From Pseudomonas gingeri (GTDB lineage: Bacteria > Pseudomonadota > Gammaproteobacteria > Pseudomonadales > Pseudomonadaceae), in the NCBI RefSeq assembly GCF_013386165.1, contig NZ_JACAOS010000012.1, forward strand, positions 124,001 through 188,000: a stretch of 64,000 bases of DNA. Reading direction: 5' to 3'. The notes beneath the pieces were generated by a model that was not told where the DNA came from, did no database searches, and saw only the letters and a list, made by a program, of their open reading frames with translations. The position numbers and the translations under genes are program-made. The number at the start of each line of letters is the position of its first letter. Within the stretch, counting starts at the first letter, position 1. Below are positions 26,462 through 33,760 of the stretch, piece by piece.

Positions 26462-26492
26462 AAAAAAACCGCCTGGCAGGGCGGCTCTTTTA
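26462..26492. terminator. Terminator after cro-like gene
   Basis: CCGCC / GGCGG stem with A-tract on the left and CTCTTTT on the right. It resembles lambda tR1 in location. Rightward genes beyond it would need readthrough or antitermination. Confidence 0.75.
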
Positions 26493-26520
26493 ACAACTTG
26501 TAAAACACTGTGGGGCCATT

Positions 26521-27264
26521 ATGAACATGACAGATACCCCTGGCAATACCCCTCGTGTCACGACACTTTTAGCGGATTCGCAGAACGTGTCGCGACACAC
26601 CATGTCGTCACGTGAGATCGCCGATTTGGTTGAGGCGCGCCACAACGACGTTGTGTCGACAATCGAGCGACTCTTCAGAAAAGGGCTTTTACGATCAACT
26701 CGTAAAACCCGCAGAGAATCCACTGGTGGTCGGCCAACTGAAGTCTACGACCTGATCGAGCGAGATACCCATCTTGTCGTGGCCGGCTACAGCGATGAAC
26801 ACCGCGCCCGCGTGATCGACCGGTGGCAGGAGCTGGAATCCAAAGTGGTCGGTCAACTGCAAATCCCCGTTAGCTTTGCCGAGGCCCTTCGACTCGCTGC
26901 AGACCAGGCCGAACAAAATCTGCACCTCCAGCATGTCATCCAGCAGCAGGCGCCGAAGGTTCAAGCACTTGAGCGTCTGGCTGGTACCCACGGATCGATC
27001 TGCATCACCTCGGCCGCCAAGCAGCTCGGCCTGGGCCCGCTGAAACTCTTCAAGTGGATGAGCGACAACCGCTGGATCTACCGCCGTAGCGGCTTTGCTG
27101 CCTGGTCTGCGTACCAGCCCCGCCTGTCCTCCGGCCTGCTCGAGCACAAGCTGATCAGGGTAGGGAAGGGCACGGAGGAAGAACTCAAGGTCGTTGAGCA
27201 GGTCATGGTCACCCGCCGGGGCATCGTTGCCCTGGCCGAACAAATTCAAGGAAATCCGCTGTGA
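26521..27264 (+). CDS. Rha / KilAC-domain phage regulatory protein
   Basis: A 247-residue protein. Residues about 20-115 match the Rha N-domain pattern (MSSREIADLVEARHNDVVST, GGRPTEVYDLIERDTHLVVA). Residues 120-245 match the KilA C-terminal/antirepressor domain (APKVQALERLAGTHGSICIT, KQLGLGPLKLFKWMSDNRWI). Such proteins act as antirepressors or regulators in lambdoid phages. It overlaps the replication gene by 4 bp (GTGA). Confidence 0.88.
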   Translation: MNMTDTPGNTPRVTTLLADSQNVSRHTMSSREIADLVEARHNDVVSTIERLFRKGLLRSTRKTRRESTGGRPTEVYDLIERDTHLVVAGYSDEHRARVIDRWQELESKVVGQLQIPVSFAEALRLAADQAEQNLHLQHVIQQQAPKVQALERLAGTHGSICITSAAKQLGLGPLKLFKWMSDNRWIYRRSGFAAWSAYQPRLSSGLLEHKLIRVGKGTEEELKVVEQVMVTRRGIVALAEQIQGNPL

Positions 27265-28046
27265 GTGTTCAAGCAATGTCCTGGGCGCTCTCGCTGCCCA
27301 TCCAATCCCTGAAGGATTCGAGCGCGCGTCACGTGCTGCTGTGCCTTGCCAACTACGCGGGATCGAACGGTGCCGGGGCTTTCCCGTCGGCGTCGACCTT
27401 GGCCCAGGACACCGGTCTTTCCGAGCGTACCGTGCGTTACAAGCTGGATGACCTGGAGCGATCCGGCTGGATAAAAAAGGGCAATCAGGCCATTGCTGCT
27501 GTGCACATCGATCGCCATGACCGCCGCCCAGTTGTCTACGACCTCCAACTATTGCGGGGTGCAAATTCTGCACCTCGTGAAGAGCGGGGTGCAAATGACG
27601 CAACGGGGTGCAACCAGCAACAGAGCGGGGTGCAGCCTGGAACAGAACGGGGTGCAGCAGCTGCACCCAATACGTCAATTAACCATCAGGTAACCGAAGA
27701 GCAGCAGCAGCGCGAGATTTCCGATGTGATCGCCGAGCAAGACCGTGCGGCCATCGACGCGCTCGGTGACCGCCAACGTTTCGCCATGTTCGCCGAGTGG
27801 GATGCGCCAACTGCATGCCTGGATACCCAACTGAAAATCGCCGGCCTGCCTGCTGACTCGGTCACTGCCGAACTGATCGCTGGTTTCAAGGGGTTCTTCG
27901 TTGCGAAGACTTCAGTCGTTGATACGCCCGCCGGTTGGTGCTTCAAGCTGGTCGGCTGGATTAAACGCGAGCGAGCCGCGACGGCCGCTCAGCCTGAGCC
28001 TGATTCCGCCAGCACGGACTGGGCAAATGACCTGGGGGGTGTCTGA
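27261..28046 (+). CDS. O-like replication initiator (HTH and DnaT-like domains)
   Basis: A 261-residue protein with GTG start overlapping the upstream stop. Residues about 8-75 form a winged HTH (FPSASTLAQDTGLSERTVRY, KLDDLERSGWIKKG). About 150-245 resemble the DnaT DNA-binding domain (RFAMFAEWDAPTACLDTQLK to WCFKLVGWIKRER). The linker between them is encoded by a direct-repeat array (27554-27656). It occupies the lambda O position, directly before the P-like gene. Confidence 0.85.
   Translation: MSVQAMSWALSLPIQSLKDSSARHVLLCLANYAGSNGAGAFPSASTLAQDTGLSERTVRYKLDDLERSGWIKKGNQAIAAVHIDRHDRRPVVYDLQLLRGANSAPREERGANDATGCNQQQSGVQPGTERGAAAAPNTSINHQVTEEQQQREISDVIAEQDRAAIDALGDRQRFAMFAEWDAPTACLDTQLKIAGLPADSVTAELIAGFKGFFVAKTSVVDTPAGWCFKLVGWIKRERAATAAQPEPDSASTDWANDLGGV
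27554..27656 (+). repeat. Five iterons inside the replication gene (candidate origin)
   Basis: The 10-mer [GA]CGGGGTGCA occurs at 27554, 27584, 27603, 27625 and 27647 (starts), with spacings of 30, 19, 22 and 22 bp. Because the spacings are not multiples of 3, the repeats fall in different reading frames, so the DNA rather than the protein is conserved. Inverted TGCACC copies lie at about 27569 and 27662. This mirrors the lambda origin within gene O. Confidence 0.72.
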
Positions 28047-28828
28047 TGTCAAAGCCTATCCCGCTGTTCAAGCCGAAGACCATGACCGACATGCTGTCGA
28101 AGATGGGCAACCTCCCGCCCGAGGTGTTCAGCGCGCCGCCGCCGGCGCAGATCGATACCGCGACCGCCGAGGTGGTGAATACGCTTTTCCGCGAGCTCAA
28201 GTCGATCTTCCCCGCCTGGCGCCAGGCGTGGCCGGATACCAAGTCCGAGGACGACGCAAAGCGGAGCTGGGTCAAAGGGTTGATGGCCGAAGGGATCAGT
28301 CACCTCGAGCAGATCCGTTTCGGCGTCGTGAACTGCCGAAAGCTGGGCACCGACTTCATTCCGAGCATCGGCAAGTTCGTCAAGATGTGCCAGCCGACGC
28401 CGGAAATGCTTGGTATACCCAGCCACGTTGCCGCTTACAACGAGCTCATCGAGAACCTACACCCAAGCCGCGGCGGTGTCAGGACCTGGTCCCATGAGGC
28501 CGTAAGGCATGCGGCCCTCCAGTCCGAGGTTGGTAACTTCAACGACCAGGACTCGGCAATTGGCCGTGACCTGTTCGACCGCAACTACGACATCACCATC
28601 CGAATGATCATGAATGGCGAGCCATTGCGTGATATCGCCATTGGCATCAGCCATGACAGCCACAAGACCGAAATGCAGCGCGCGGCCGAACTCACCGAGC
28701 GGGTCGCGCATGCCCAGGTTGCGAGGATGGGTATTTCTGCGGACGGCCCCACGGCGCGCCTGCAGCTTCTCGCGAGGTTTGGCCTGAAGGCATCAGCGCG
28801 CGTCGCAGGGGAGTCGCGTCATGCATGA
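28046..28828 (+). CDS. Replication protein P-like helicase loader
   Basis: A 260-residue protein of the phage replication protein P family: VVNTLFRELKSIFPAWRQAW, SWVKGLMAEGISHLEQIRFG, DFIPSIGKFVKMCQPTPEML. In lambda, P delivers host DnaB to the origin. It shares one base with the O-like stop (TGATG) and overlaps the next gene by 8 bp. Confidence 0.88.
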   Translation: MSKPIPLFKPKTMTDMLSKMGNLPPEVFSAPPPAQIDTATAEVVNTLFRELKSIFPAWRQAWPDTKSEDDAKRSWVKGLMAEGISHLEQIRFGVVNCRKLGTDFIPSIGKFVKMCQPTPEMLGIPSHVAAYNELIENLHPSRGGVRTWSHEAVRHAALQSEVGNFNDQDSAIGRDLFDRNYDITIRMIMNGEPLRDIAIGISHDSHKTEMQRAAELTERVAHAQVARMGISADGPTARLQLLARFGLKASARVAGESRHA

Positions 28829-29390
28829 CCCGCACCTGGCCCCGACCGATCCCGCGGGCTACCGATACGCCACGCACTGCTGCTCGTACAAGCTCGGGTT
28901 GTCCTCTGGCCCTGACCGCGCTGTCGCCCTGTTCGAGGACAGCGCGGCAGCAATCAAATTCGGCCAGATGATGTGGCCATCAACTTTCGACGTTATCGAT
29001 ATCGTCTCTGGAGAGAGCATGAAAGGGCGCGCCGTCTCGGCTGTGCAGAAGCGCTGGCACGACACGCTGGTCACCACTGTTGGCTGCATCGCTTGCCGGG
29101 TGGCGATGGACATCCACAACGACCAGTGCAGCATCCACCACGTCGATGGCCGGACCAAGCCGCATGCGCACTGGTACGTGCTGCCACTGTGCGCCGGCCA
29201 CCACCAGCATGGGTACGGCGCCGAAGGCTTTCCTGGCTTCGCGTTCCATGGCCAGAAAGCCCAGTTCGAGAACGCCTATGGCACCCAGGGTGCGCTGGTG
29301 CAGCGCTGCGTCCAGATCGTTGCCGACGCCGGCGCCGACGTTCCGGCGGCGTTCATGGTCTGGCTCGACGGGTCGGAGGTGGAGGCGTGA
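28821..29390 (+). CDS. Ref-type (RecA-dependent) HNH nuclease with extra N-domain
   Basis: A 189-residue protein. The C-terminal part (about 68-165) matches the P1 Ref pattern: RAVSAVQKRWHDTLVTTVGC, CIACR, IHHVDGR, PLCAGHHQHGYGAEG. The zinc and HNH-like residues are Cys89, Cys92, His106/107, Cys124 and His127-130. Ref cleaves DNA at RecA-mediated D-loops and stimulates recombination. The N-terminal 65 residues look like a separate small domain. Position matches the NinG/Rap recombination slot of lambdoid phages. Confidence 0.8.
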   Translation: MHDPHLAPTDPAGYRYATHCCSYKLGLSSGPDRAVALFEDSAAAIKFGQMMWPSTFDVIDIVSGESMKGRAVSAVQKRWHDTLVTTVGCIACRVAMDIHNDQCSIHHVDGRTKPHAHWYVLPLCAGHHQHGYGAEGFPGFAFHGQKAQFENAYGTQGALVQRCVQIVADAGADVPAAFMVWLDGSEVEA

Positions 29391-29818
29391 AGTCATTATC
29401 GATCAAGCCATACAAGCAAAAAGTCGCTCGCGCCAAGCCAGTAGATCGTGAGGGCCTGGAGCAGGCCGCGCTGCTCGCCGAGGTCGCTTCACGCTACCCG
29501 GTCGCGGCAAAGCTGATCTACCACGTCCCGAATGGCGGGCACCGCCACAAGTTGGTGGCGATCAAGCTCAAGGAGCAGGGCGTCAAAGCTGGCGTTCCGG
29601 ACCTGGTGCTGCCGATGGCCCGCGGCGGGCACTTCGGCCTGTACATCGAATTCAAGGCCAGGGCGCCTTACGACGCACCCGTATCCCCGGCGCAAGACGC
29701 ATATCTCCAGGCGCTGACCGATCAGGGTTACCTGGCCATCGTCTGCCGCGGGCACGTCGACGCAATCGAGGCGATCAGGGCGTACCTGCTCCAACCCCAA
29801 ACGAGGACTGCAGCATGA
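29387..29818 (+). CDS. VRR-NUC domain nuclease
   Basis: A 143-residue protein with GTG start overlapping the Ref-like stop. It shows the VRR-NUC core: IYHVPNGGHRHKLVAIKLKE, QGVKAGVPDLVLPMARGG, LYIEFKAR (catalytic Asp, Glu, Lys). These are phage resolvase- or nuclease-type enzymes. It overlaps the second integrase by 4 bp. Confidence 0.87.
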   Translation: MKSLSIKPYKQKVARAKPVDREGLEQAALLAEVASRYPVAAKLIYHVPNGGHRHKLVAIKLKEQGVKAGVPDLVLPMARGGHFGLYIEFKARAPYDAPVSPAQDAYLQALTDQGYLAIVCRGHVDAIEAIRAYLLQPQTRTAA

Positions 29819-31107
29819 GCAAGACCCGTGCAGTGAAGTTCACAGACGCCGAGATTCGCCGGCAGGCGGCCGATCCCGCCGTGCACGATCTGCGCGACCC
29901 GCGTCACCCAGGCCTGTACCTGCGTTTCGGTCAGGACCGGCAGCGTGCATCGTGGTACCTGGTGAAGGGCAAGGCCTGGAACCAGATTGCCCGATTCCCT
30001 GACCTTGGGGCTGCCGCGGTACTGGCCGAGCTGCCCGCCCTGCGTCAGCGGCTATTGCGCGACCCTACTGCGGTCGTCGCTCTGGGCGGTCTCGCTACAG
30101 TTGGCCAGTTGCTGGACTGGTTCGGTGATCGGATGAGCCGGGACAGATCCCTGTCGGCAAAGCGCAAGGCCGGCGCCAAGTCTGCTATTGCGTGTCACCT
30201 GAAACCTCGGCTGGCAGCACTGCCGATTCGCGACGTGAGCGCGCCGGAGCTGGACAAGCTCTTGATGTGGCCTGCTCAAGAGGTGCTGTCCCTTTCCTAC
30301 GTGCGGCAGCTGTTCGGCCTGCTGGTCGTCGCATTCAGGCAGGCCGGTAAGCTTGGTCTGATCGACAAGAACCCCATGGCCGATCTGAAGTTTGTCGACT
30401 TCACCAAGGCTCGCATCATGCCAAAACCGGCCCGGCTACGCGGCGTGCACTTGGTCAAGGTGGTGCCGATGCTGGCCGCCCTGTTCGACAGTCGCCCGGG
30501 TGAGGCCATGCTGGCGCTGATGATGCTATGCCACGGCACCCGCGTCGGTGAAACCCGCCTGGCGCGTTGGTCCGATATATCCCTGGCCGATGATGAGTGG
30601 TTCATCCCTGCCGAGCACACGAAGACGCGCACCGAGCACCGGCTGCCACTGACGGCCCAGGCCAAGGCCCTGCTGAGTCGCTACCGGGCCGCGCAGGTAG
30701 CCCAGGGCTACGAGGGCATCTACCTGTTCCCATCGCGTCGCGGGCGGTCATTGAGCGAGGGCCAGGCCAGTGCCGTGTTCACGCGAATGGGCCAAGGCGA
30801 GTGGACCAGCCATGACTTGAGAAAGGTCGCCCGAACTGCCTGGACAGACCTGGGCATCGACGGGCACATCGGCGAGATGTTGCTGAACCACTCGCTGGGC
30901 AAGATCGCGTCGACCTACATCAACACCCAGGCCCGAGCGCAGCGTCTGGCCGCTCTGGAGAAGTGGCACAACTGGTTAGATGAGCGTGGCTTTCAGGCTA
31001 TTCACAACCTGACTGACGCCCAATACGAAGATTCGCAAAAGTCCGCGCACGCCTTGAATGACGTGGTCTGCAAGGCAATTCCGCAAATTGTTAATGGCGA
31101 GGTTTAA
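29815..31107 (+). CDS. Second tyrosine recombinase
   Basis: A 430-residue tyrosine recombinase, distinct from int at 13711. An N-terminal arm-binding-like part precedes a SAM-like domain (about 90-200) and the catalytic domain with Arg243 (HGTRVGE), HDLRK (His333/Arg336), His359 (LNHSLG) and Tyr368 (STYINT). All catalytic residues are present. It is embedded in the rightward early operon by a 4-bp overlap, away from the attachment sites. Its role is unknown: dimer resolution, a second integration site, or arm switching are possible. Confidence 0.9.
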   Translation: MSKTRAVKFTDAEIRRQAADPAVHDLRDPRHPGLYLRFGQDRQRASWYLVKGKAWNQIARFPDLGAAAVLAELPALRQRLLRDPTAVVALGGLATVGQLLDWFGDRMSRDRSLSAKRKAGAKSAIACHLKPRLAALPIRDVSAPELDKLLMWPAQEVLSLSYVRQLFGLLVVAFRQAGKLGLIDKNPMADLKFVDFTKARIMPKPARLRGVHLVKVVPMLAALFDSRPGEAMLALMMLCHGTRVGETRLARWSDISLADDEWFIPAEHTKTRTEHRLPLTAQAKALLSRYRAAQVAQGYEGIYLFPSRRGRSLSEGQASAVFTRMGQGEWTSHDLRKVARTAWTDLGIDGHIGEMLLNHSLGKIASTYINTQARAQRLAALEKWHNWLDERGFQAIHNLTDAQYEDSQKSAHALNDVVCKAIPQIVNGEV

Positions 31108-31109
31108 AA

Positions 31110-31289
31110 ATGGCGAATCAAGACCTTTTCAAGCCGAGCATCAGCCTCTGGGAGCACTACGTCACCATCATCAGTGTCGGTGGCATGGGCCTGGCGGTCT
31201 CGTTCAATTCGGGGTGGGCCGCAACTATCGTCGTGGTGTCCTTCTTTGCCGGTGCAGTTGTTGAGGGCTTCGCTGGTGCGCGCCCATGA
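31110..31289 (+). CDS. Small phage membrane protein
   Basis: A 59-residue protein (MANQDLFKPSISLWEHYVTI...). Hydrophobic stretches IISVGGMGLAVSF and TIVVVSFFAGAVVEGF predict one or two membrane segments. It starts 2 bp after the second integrase and overlaps the next gene by 4 bp (ATGA). Confidence 0.65.
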   Translation: MANQDLFKPSISLWEHYVTIISVGGMGLAVSFNSGWAATIVVVSFFAGAVVEGFAGARP

Positions 31290-31609
31290 AGAAGACCCAC
31301 GGCCCGGCATTCCGCGCCGCCCAACTGGACCTGGCCAAGTGCCCTGCATGCCGTGGCAAGGCGGTGATCAGGGGCGTATTCCATGAACTGGCCTGTGTGC
31401 AGTGCAACGCCTCGGGCTGGGTCACGGCCGAAACCGGTGAAGCGCTGCCGGCGGATGTGCTGGTGACGCAACTGAGCATCCGACTCCAAGCTGCAGAATC
31501 TCACCTTGCGCAATTTCGCAAGTTGACGCCCGTGCCAGTCGGCCCGGAGGCGCTCTACAACACAAACAATCGCCGCGGCGCCGGCGGCACCAACCACACA
31601 GGAGATTGA
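31286..31609 (+). CDS. Zinc-ribbon phage protein
   Basis: A 107-residue protein. Cys pairs CPAC and CVQC (about residues 19-40) form a probable zinc ribbon, followed by a helical segment and a Gly/Asn-rich tail. Located just before the Q-like gene. Function unknown. Confidence 0.7.
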   Translation: MKKTHGPAFRAAQLDLAKCPACRGKAVIRGVFHELACVQCNASGWVTAETGEALPADVLVTQLSIRLQAAESHLAQFRKLTPVPVGPEALYNTNNRRGAGGTNHTGD

Positions 31610-31612
31610 TCC

Positions 31613-31966
31613 ATGGCCTTCACACCGAGCTTTAAAGAACGCACCGCCGAGGATCTGCTGGAGCATTGGGGCCGCTGGGTAGTCCTGGGCTCAGGCGTGT
31701 CCTGCTGTGCATCCCGCGAGAACACCATCCTGTCGCCGATGATCACCGACGACGACGCGTTGATGATCGATGGCCTGATGGGTCGCCTGCTCAAACGCTA
31801 CCCCGAATGCGGCCAGGTGCTGATGAAGTACTACACCACCCGCGACAGCTCGTTGATGGAGGTCGGCAAAAAGATGGGCTTCGGCGAAGAGAAGACGCGC
31901 GGGCTATGGAAGGCCGGTATTGCCTGGATTGATGGGGCTTTAGATATTCGTCGTCAGGCAGCTTGA
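31613..31966 (+). CDS. Q-like antitermination protein
   Basis: A 117-residue protein resembling small phage late regulators (antitermination Q / DUF1133 type): TAEDLLEHWGRWVVLG, DDDALMIDGLMGRLLKRYPE, KKMGFGEEKTRGLWKAGIAW. The last helices look like an HTH. It directly precedes a promoter followed by a terminator, the layout on which Q acts. Confidence 0.8.
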   Translation: MAFTPSFKERTAEDLLEHWGRWVVLGSGVSCCASRENTILSPMITDDDALMIDGLMGRLLKRYPECGQVLMKYYTTRDSSLMEVGKKMGFGEEKTRGLWKAGIAWIDGALDIRRQAA

Positions 31967-31989
31967 CAGGCCCGGTCCCGCCATATAGT
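31963..31989 (+). promoter_or_regulatory. Late promoter (PR'-like)
   Basis: A perfect TTGACA (31963-31968) overlaps the stop of the Q-like gene, and TATAGT lies at 31984-31989, 15 bp away. The short spacer could be compensated by Q or by an alternative -10. Transcription would start near 31996 and meet terminators at once. Confidence 0.6.
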
Positions 31990-32020
31990 TTTCTCGTTAC
32001 TTTGCGGTTTTTCCGCGAGC

Positions 32021-32092
32021 AAAGCCCGACCCTGAGTTGGGCTTTTTGCTTTCTGACTCATTCATAAGCCTCGCCATCGTGCGGGGCTTTTT
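32021..32092 (+). terminator. Two tandem terminators upstream of the holin gene
   Basis: AAAGCCCGAC / GTTGGGCTTT with T-run (32021-32047) and AAGCCTCGC / GCGGGGCTT with T-run (32066-32092). A small GCGG / CCGC hairpin at 32004-32016 precedes them. They would stop the late promoter unless Q modifies the polymerase. Confidence 0.8.
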
Positions 32093-32123
32093 CGTTCTTG
32101 CTCCCTGATCGGGAGGACATCGG

Positions 32124-32468
32124 ATGCCCAACATGCCCGACAAACCAGACACATGGATCCTTGTGTTCGCGTGGCTGAGCCAGCACGCGCCAACGATCTA
32201 CGCCGGCGCTCTGTCGTTCGTGGTTGGCGTCCTACGGATCATCTACGGTGGTGGCAGCACGCGCCAGGCGCTGCTTGAGGCTTCGCTCTGCACGCTGATC
32301 ACGCTTGGCCTGATCCCGCTGCTCGAGTACTTCGGACTACCGCAGAACCTGGCAACCGCTGCTGGGGTGTTCGTTGGCTTCTTGGGCGTGAAGAAGATCG
32401 CCGCGATCGCTGATCGAGTCGCTGAGCGGGTTGCTGACATCAAGCTGCCTGGCCGGAAGGCTGAGTGA
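32124..32468 (+). CDS. Holin
   Basis: A 114-residue protein with three hydrophobic segments (TIYAGALSFVVGVLRIIY, LCTLITLGLIPLLEYF, ATAAGVFVGFLGVKKIAAI) and a charged tail, matching lambda-family type I holins. It forms the inner-membrane holes that release the lysozyme. It is the first gene after the late promoter, separated from lysozyme and spanins by the whole morphogenesis block. Confidence 0.85.
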   Translation: MPNMPDKPDTWILVFAWLSQHAPTIYAGALSFVVGVLRIIYGGGSTRQALLEASLCTLITLGLIPLLEYFGLPQNLATAAGVFVGFLGVKKIAAIADRVAERVADIKLPGRKAE

Positions 32469-32668
32469 TGGCCTGCAGTGGATGTGCCGCCCGGCGCGAA
32501 TGGCTGAAGAAGTGGAGTGCAGTTGCATATGAACGAGCAAGCGGTCTCCTTGCTGGTCGAGATCCTCGGCGAGCAGAAGAAGCAGACATCAATCCTCAGC
32601 CGGATGTCCGAGCAGCAGGCCCTGCTGATCCAGGCACTGGCCGAAGATCAGGGCGGCGCAGATCCTGA
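32468..32668 (+). CDS. Small Cys-containing phage protein (overlapping frame)
   Basis: A 66-codon frame starting MACSGCAARREWLKKWSAVA at the holin stop (ATGGCC just after TGA). Small proteins with this start occur next to holins in pseudomonad phages, as I recall. Its second half overlaps the gene at 32529 in another frame. Confidence 0.4.
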   Translation: MACSGCAARREWLKKWSAVAYERASGLLAGRDPRRAEEADINPQPDVRAAGPADPGTGRRSGRRRS

Positions 32669-32711
32669 CGTTGCCCCGACGCACTACATGGATGGCTCCC
32701 CGTGCCTCTAA
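32529..32711 (+). CDS. Small hypothetical phage protein
   Basis: A 60-residue protein, MNEQAVSLLVEILGEQKKQT, with a helical core (SRMSEQQALLIQALAEDQ) and an acidic tail ending MDGSPCL. It overlaps the HNH gene by about 10 bp. The start at 32529 is preferred over an upstream in-frame codon. Confidence 0.65.
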   Translation: MNEQAVSLLVEILGEQKKQTSILSRMSEQQALLIQALAEDQGGADPDVAPTHYMDGSPCL

Positions 32712-33094
32712 GACCGCAGAAGCCATGCAATGCCCAGGGCTGCAACAAGCTGACGCGCAACCCACGCTACTGCGACGAGCATGCGGACGTCGGCAAAGGA
32801 TTCGAGGCCAAGCAGCGAGAGCGGCAGCGCGATACCAGTTCGCAGCGCGGCTACAGCTACAAGTGGCAGCAGGCCCGCAAGTCGTACCTGGTCAAGCACC
32901 CGCTCTGCGCTGAGTGCGAGCGCCAGGGCATGGCCACCGCAGCCACTGACCTCGATCACATCACCCCGCACAAGGGTGACAAGGCCGTGTTCTGGGATCG
33001 GTCGAACTGGCAAGGCCTGTGCCGGCCCTGCCACAGCCGGAAGACGGCCGCCGAGGATGGTGGATGGGGCAATGCGGTGGCGCCCAAGGCCTGA
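32702..33094 (+). CDS. HNH endonuclease
   Basis: A 130-residue HNH nuclease with GTG start. Zinc Cys pairs (YCDEH, CAEC, CRPC) and the HNH core DLDHITPHKGDKAVFWDRSN, then WQGLCRPCHSRKTAAEDGG. HNH proteins next to the small terminase are needed for cos cleavage in HK97-like phages. Confidence 0.92.
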   Translation: MPLRPQKPCNAQGCNKLTRNPRYCDEHADVGKGFEAKQRERQRDTSSQRGYSYKWQQARKSYLVKHPLCAECERQGMATAATDLDHITPHKGDKAVFWDRSNWQGLCRPCHSRKTAAEDGGWGNAVAPKA

Positions 33095-33274
33095 TGATCA
33101 ATGAATGAGACGAATTCTCATGAAAACCACGGAAAATCGACCGAAAATGTCGAAATGATATTAATTATCGTTTGCGGGGAGGGGGAGGGTCAAAACTTCG
33201 GGCGAAAAAGTTTCTAGACCGCGCCCTCAATCGTTTTTTCACACCCGCGAAATTAAAAAATCAGGAGTTGCGCG
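33095..33274 (+). promoter_or_regulatory. HNH-terS gap, candidate cos region
   Basis: 180 bp without a gene. It holds an AT-rich stretch and a polypurine run (GCGGGGAGGGGGAGGG, 33174-33189). HK97-type phages often carry cos between the HNH and small terminase genes. No cut site can be assigned from sequence alone. Confidence 0.35.
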
Positions 33275-33760
33275 ATGGGAGGCACCGCCACGGTCGCCGG
33301 CCGTGGTCGCAAACCTAAGCCGACGGCCCAAAAGAAACTTGCTGGGAACCCCGGCAAGCGGGCCTTGAACACGGCCGAGCCACAGTTTTCAACAGTCACA
33401 AATATCGATCCGCCGGAGTGGCTGACCGAGCGCGCAGCAACGATGTGGAGGATGTTGATCCCTGAGTTGCTGCGTGAGCACGTTGTTGCGCTGACGGATC
33501 TGCACAACGTCGAGGCCTTTTGTACCGCCTATGACAAGTGGCGGATGGCCGAAGAGGCTGTGCAGCAGTTCGGAATTGTCGTCGAGTCGTCCCAGGGCAG
33601 CCCGATGAAGAACCCGGCGCTTACCGCAGCGAACGAATCCATGCGCCAAATCGTCACCTTTGGCTCACTGCTCGGCCTGGACCCGTCCAGCCGCACCCGG
33701 ATCATGGGCGGCAATAAGCAGAAATCAACCAACGAATTCGCCAAGGTACTGAATAGCTGA
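33275..33760 (+). CDS. terS: Terminase small subunit (P27 family)
   Basis: A 161-residue protein with the P27-family start [20 protein letters not shown], the [18 protein letters not shown] helix and the C-terminal [15 protein letters not shown]. It recognises phage DNA for packaging. It is joined directly to the large subunit. Confidence 0.92.
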   Translation: MGGTATVAGRGRKPKPTAQKKLAGNPGKRALNTAEPQFSTVTNIDPPEWLTERAATMWRMLIPELLREHVVALTDLHNVEAFCTAYDKWRMAEEAVQQFGIVVESSQGSPMKNPALTAANESMRQIVTFGSLLGLDPSSRTRIMGGNKQKSTNEFAKVLNS

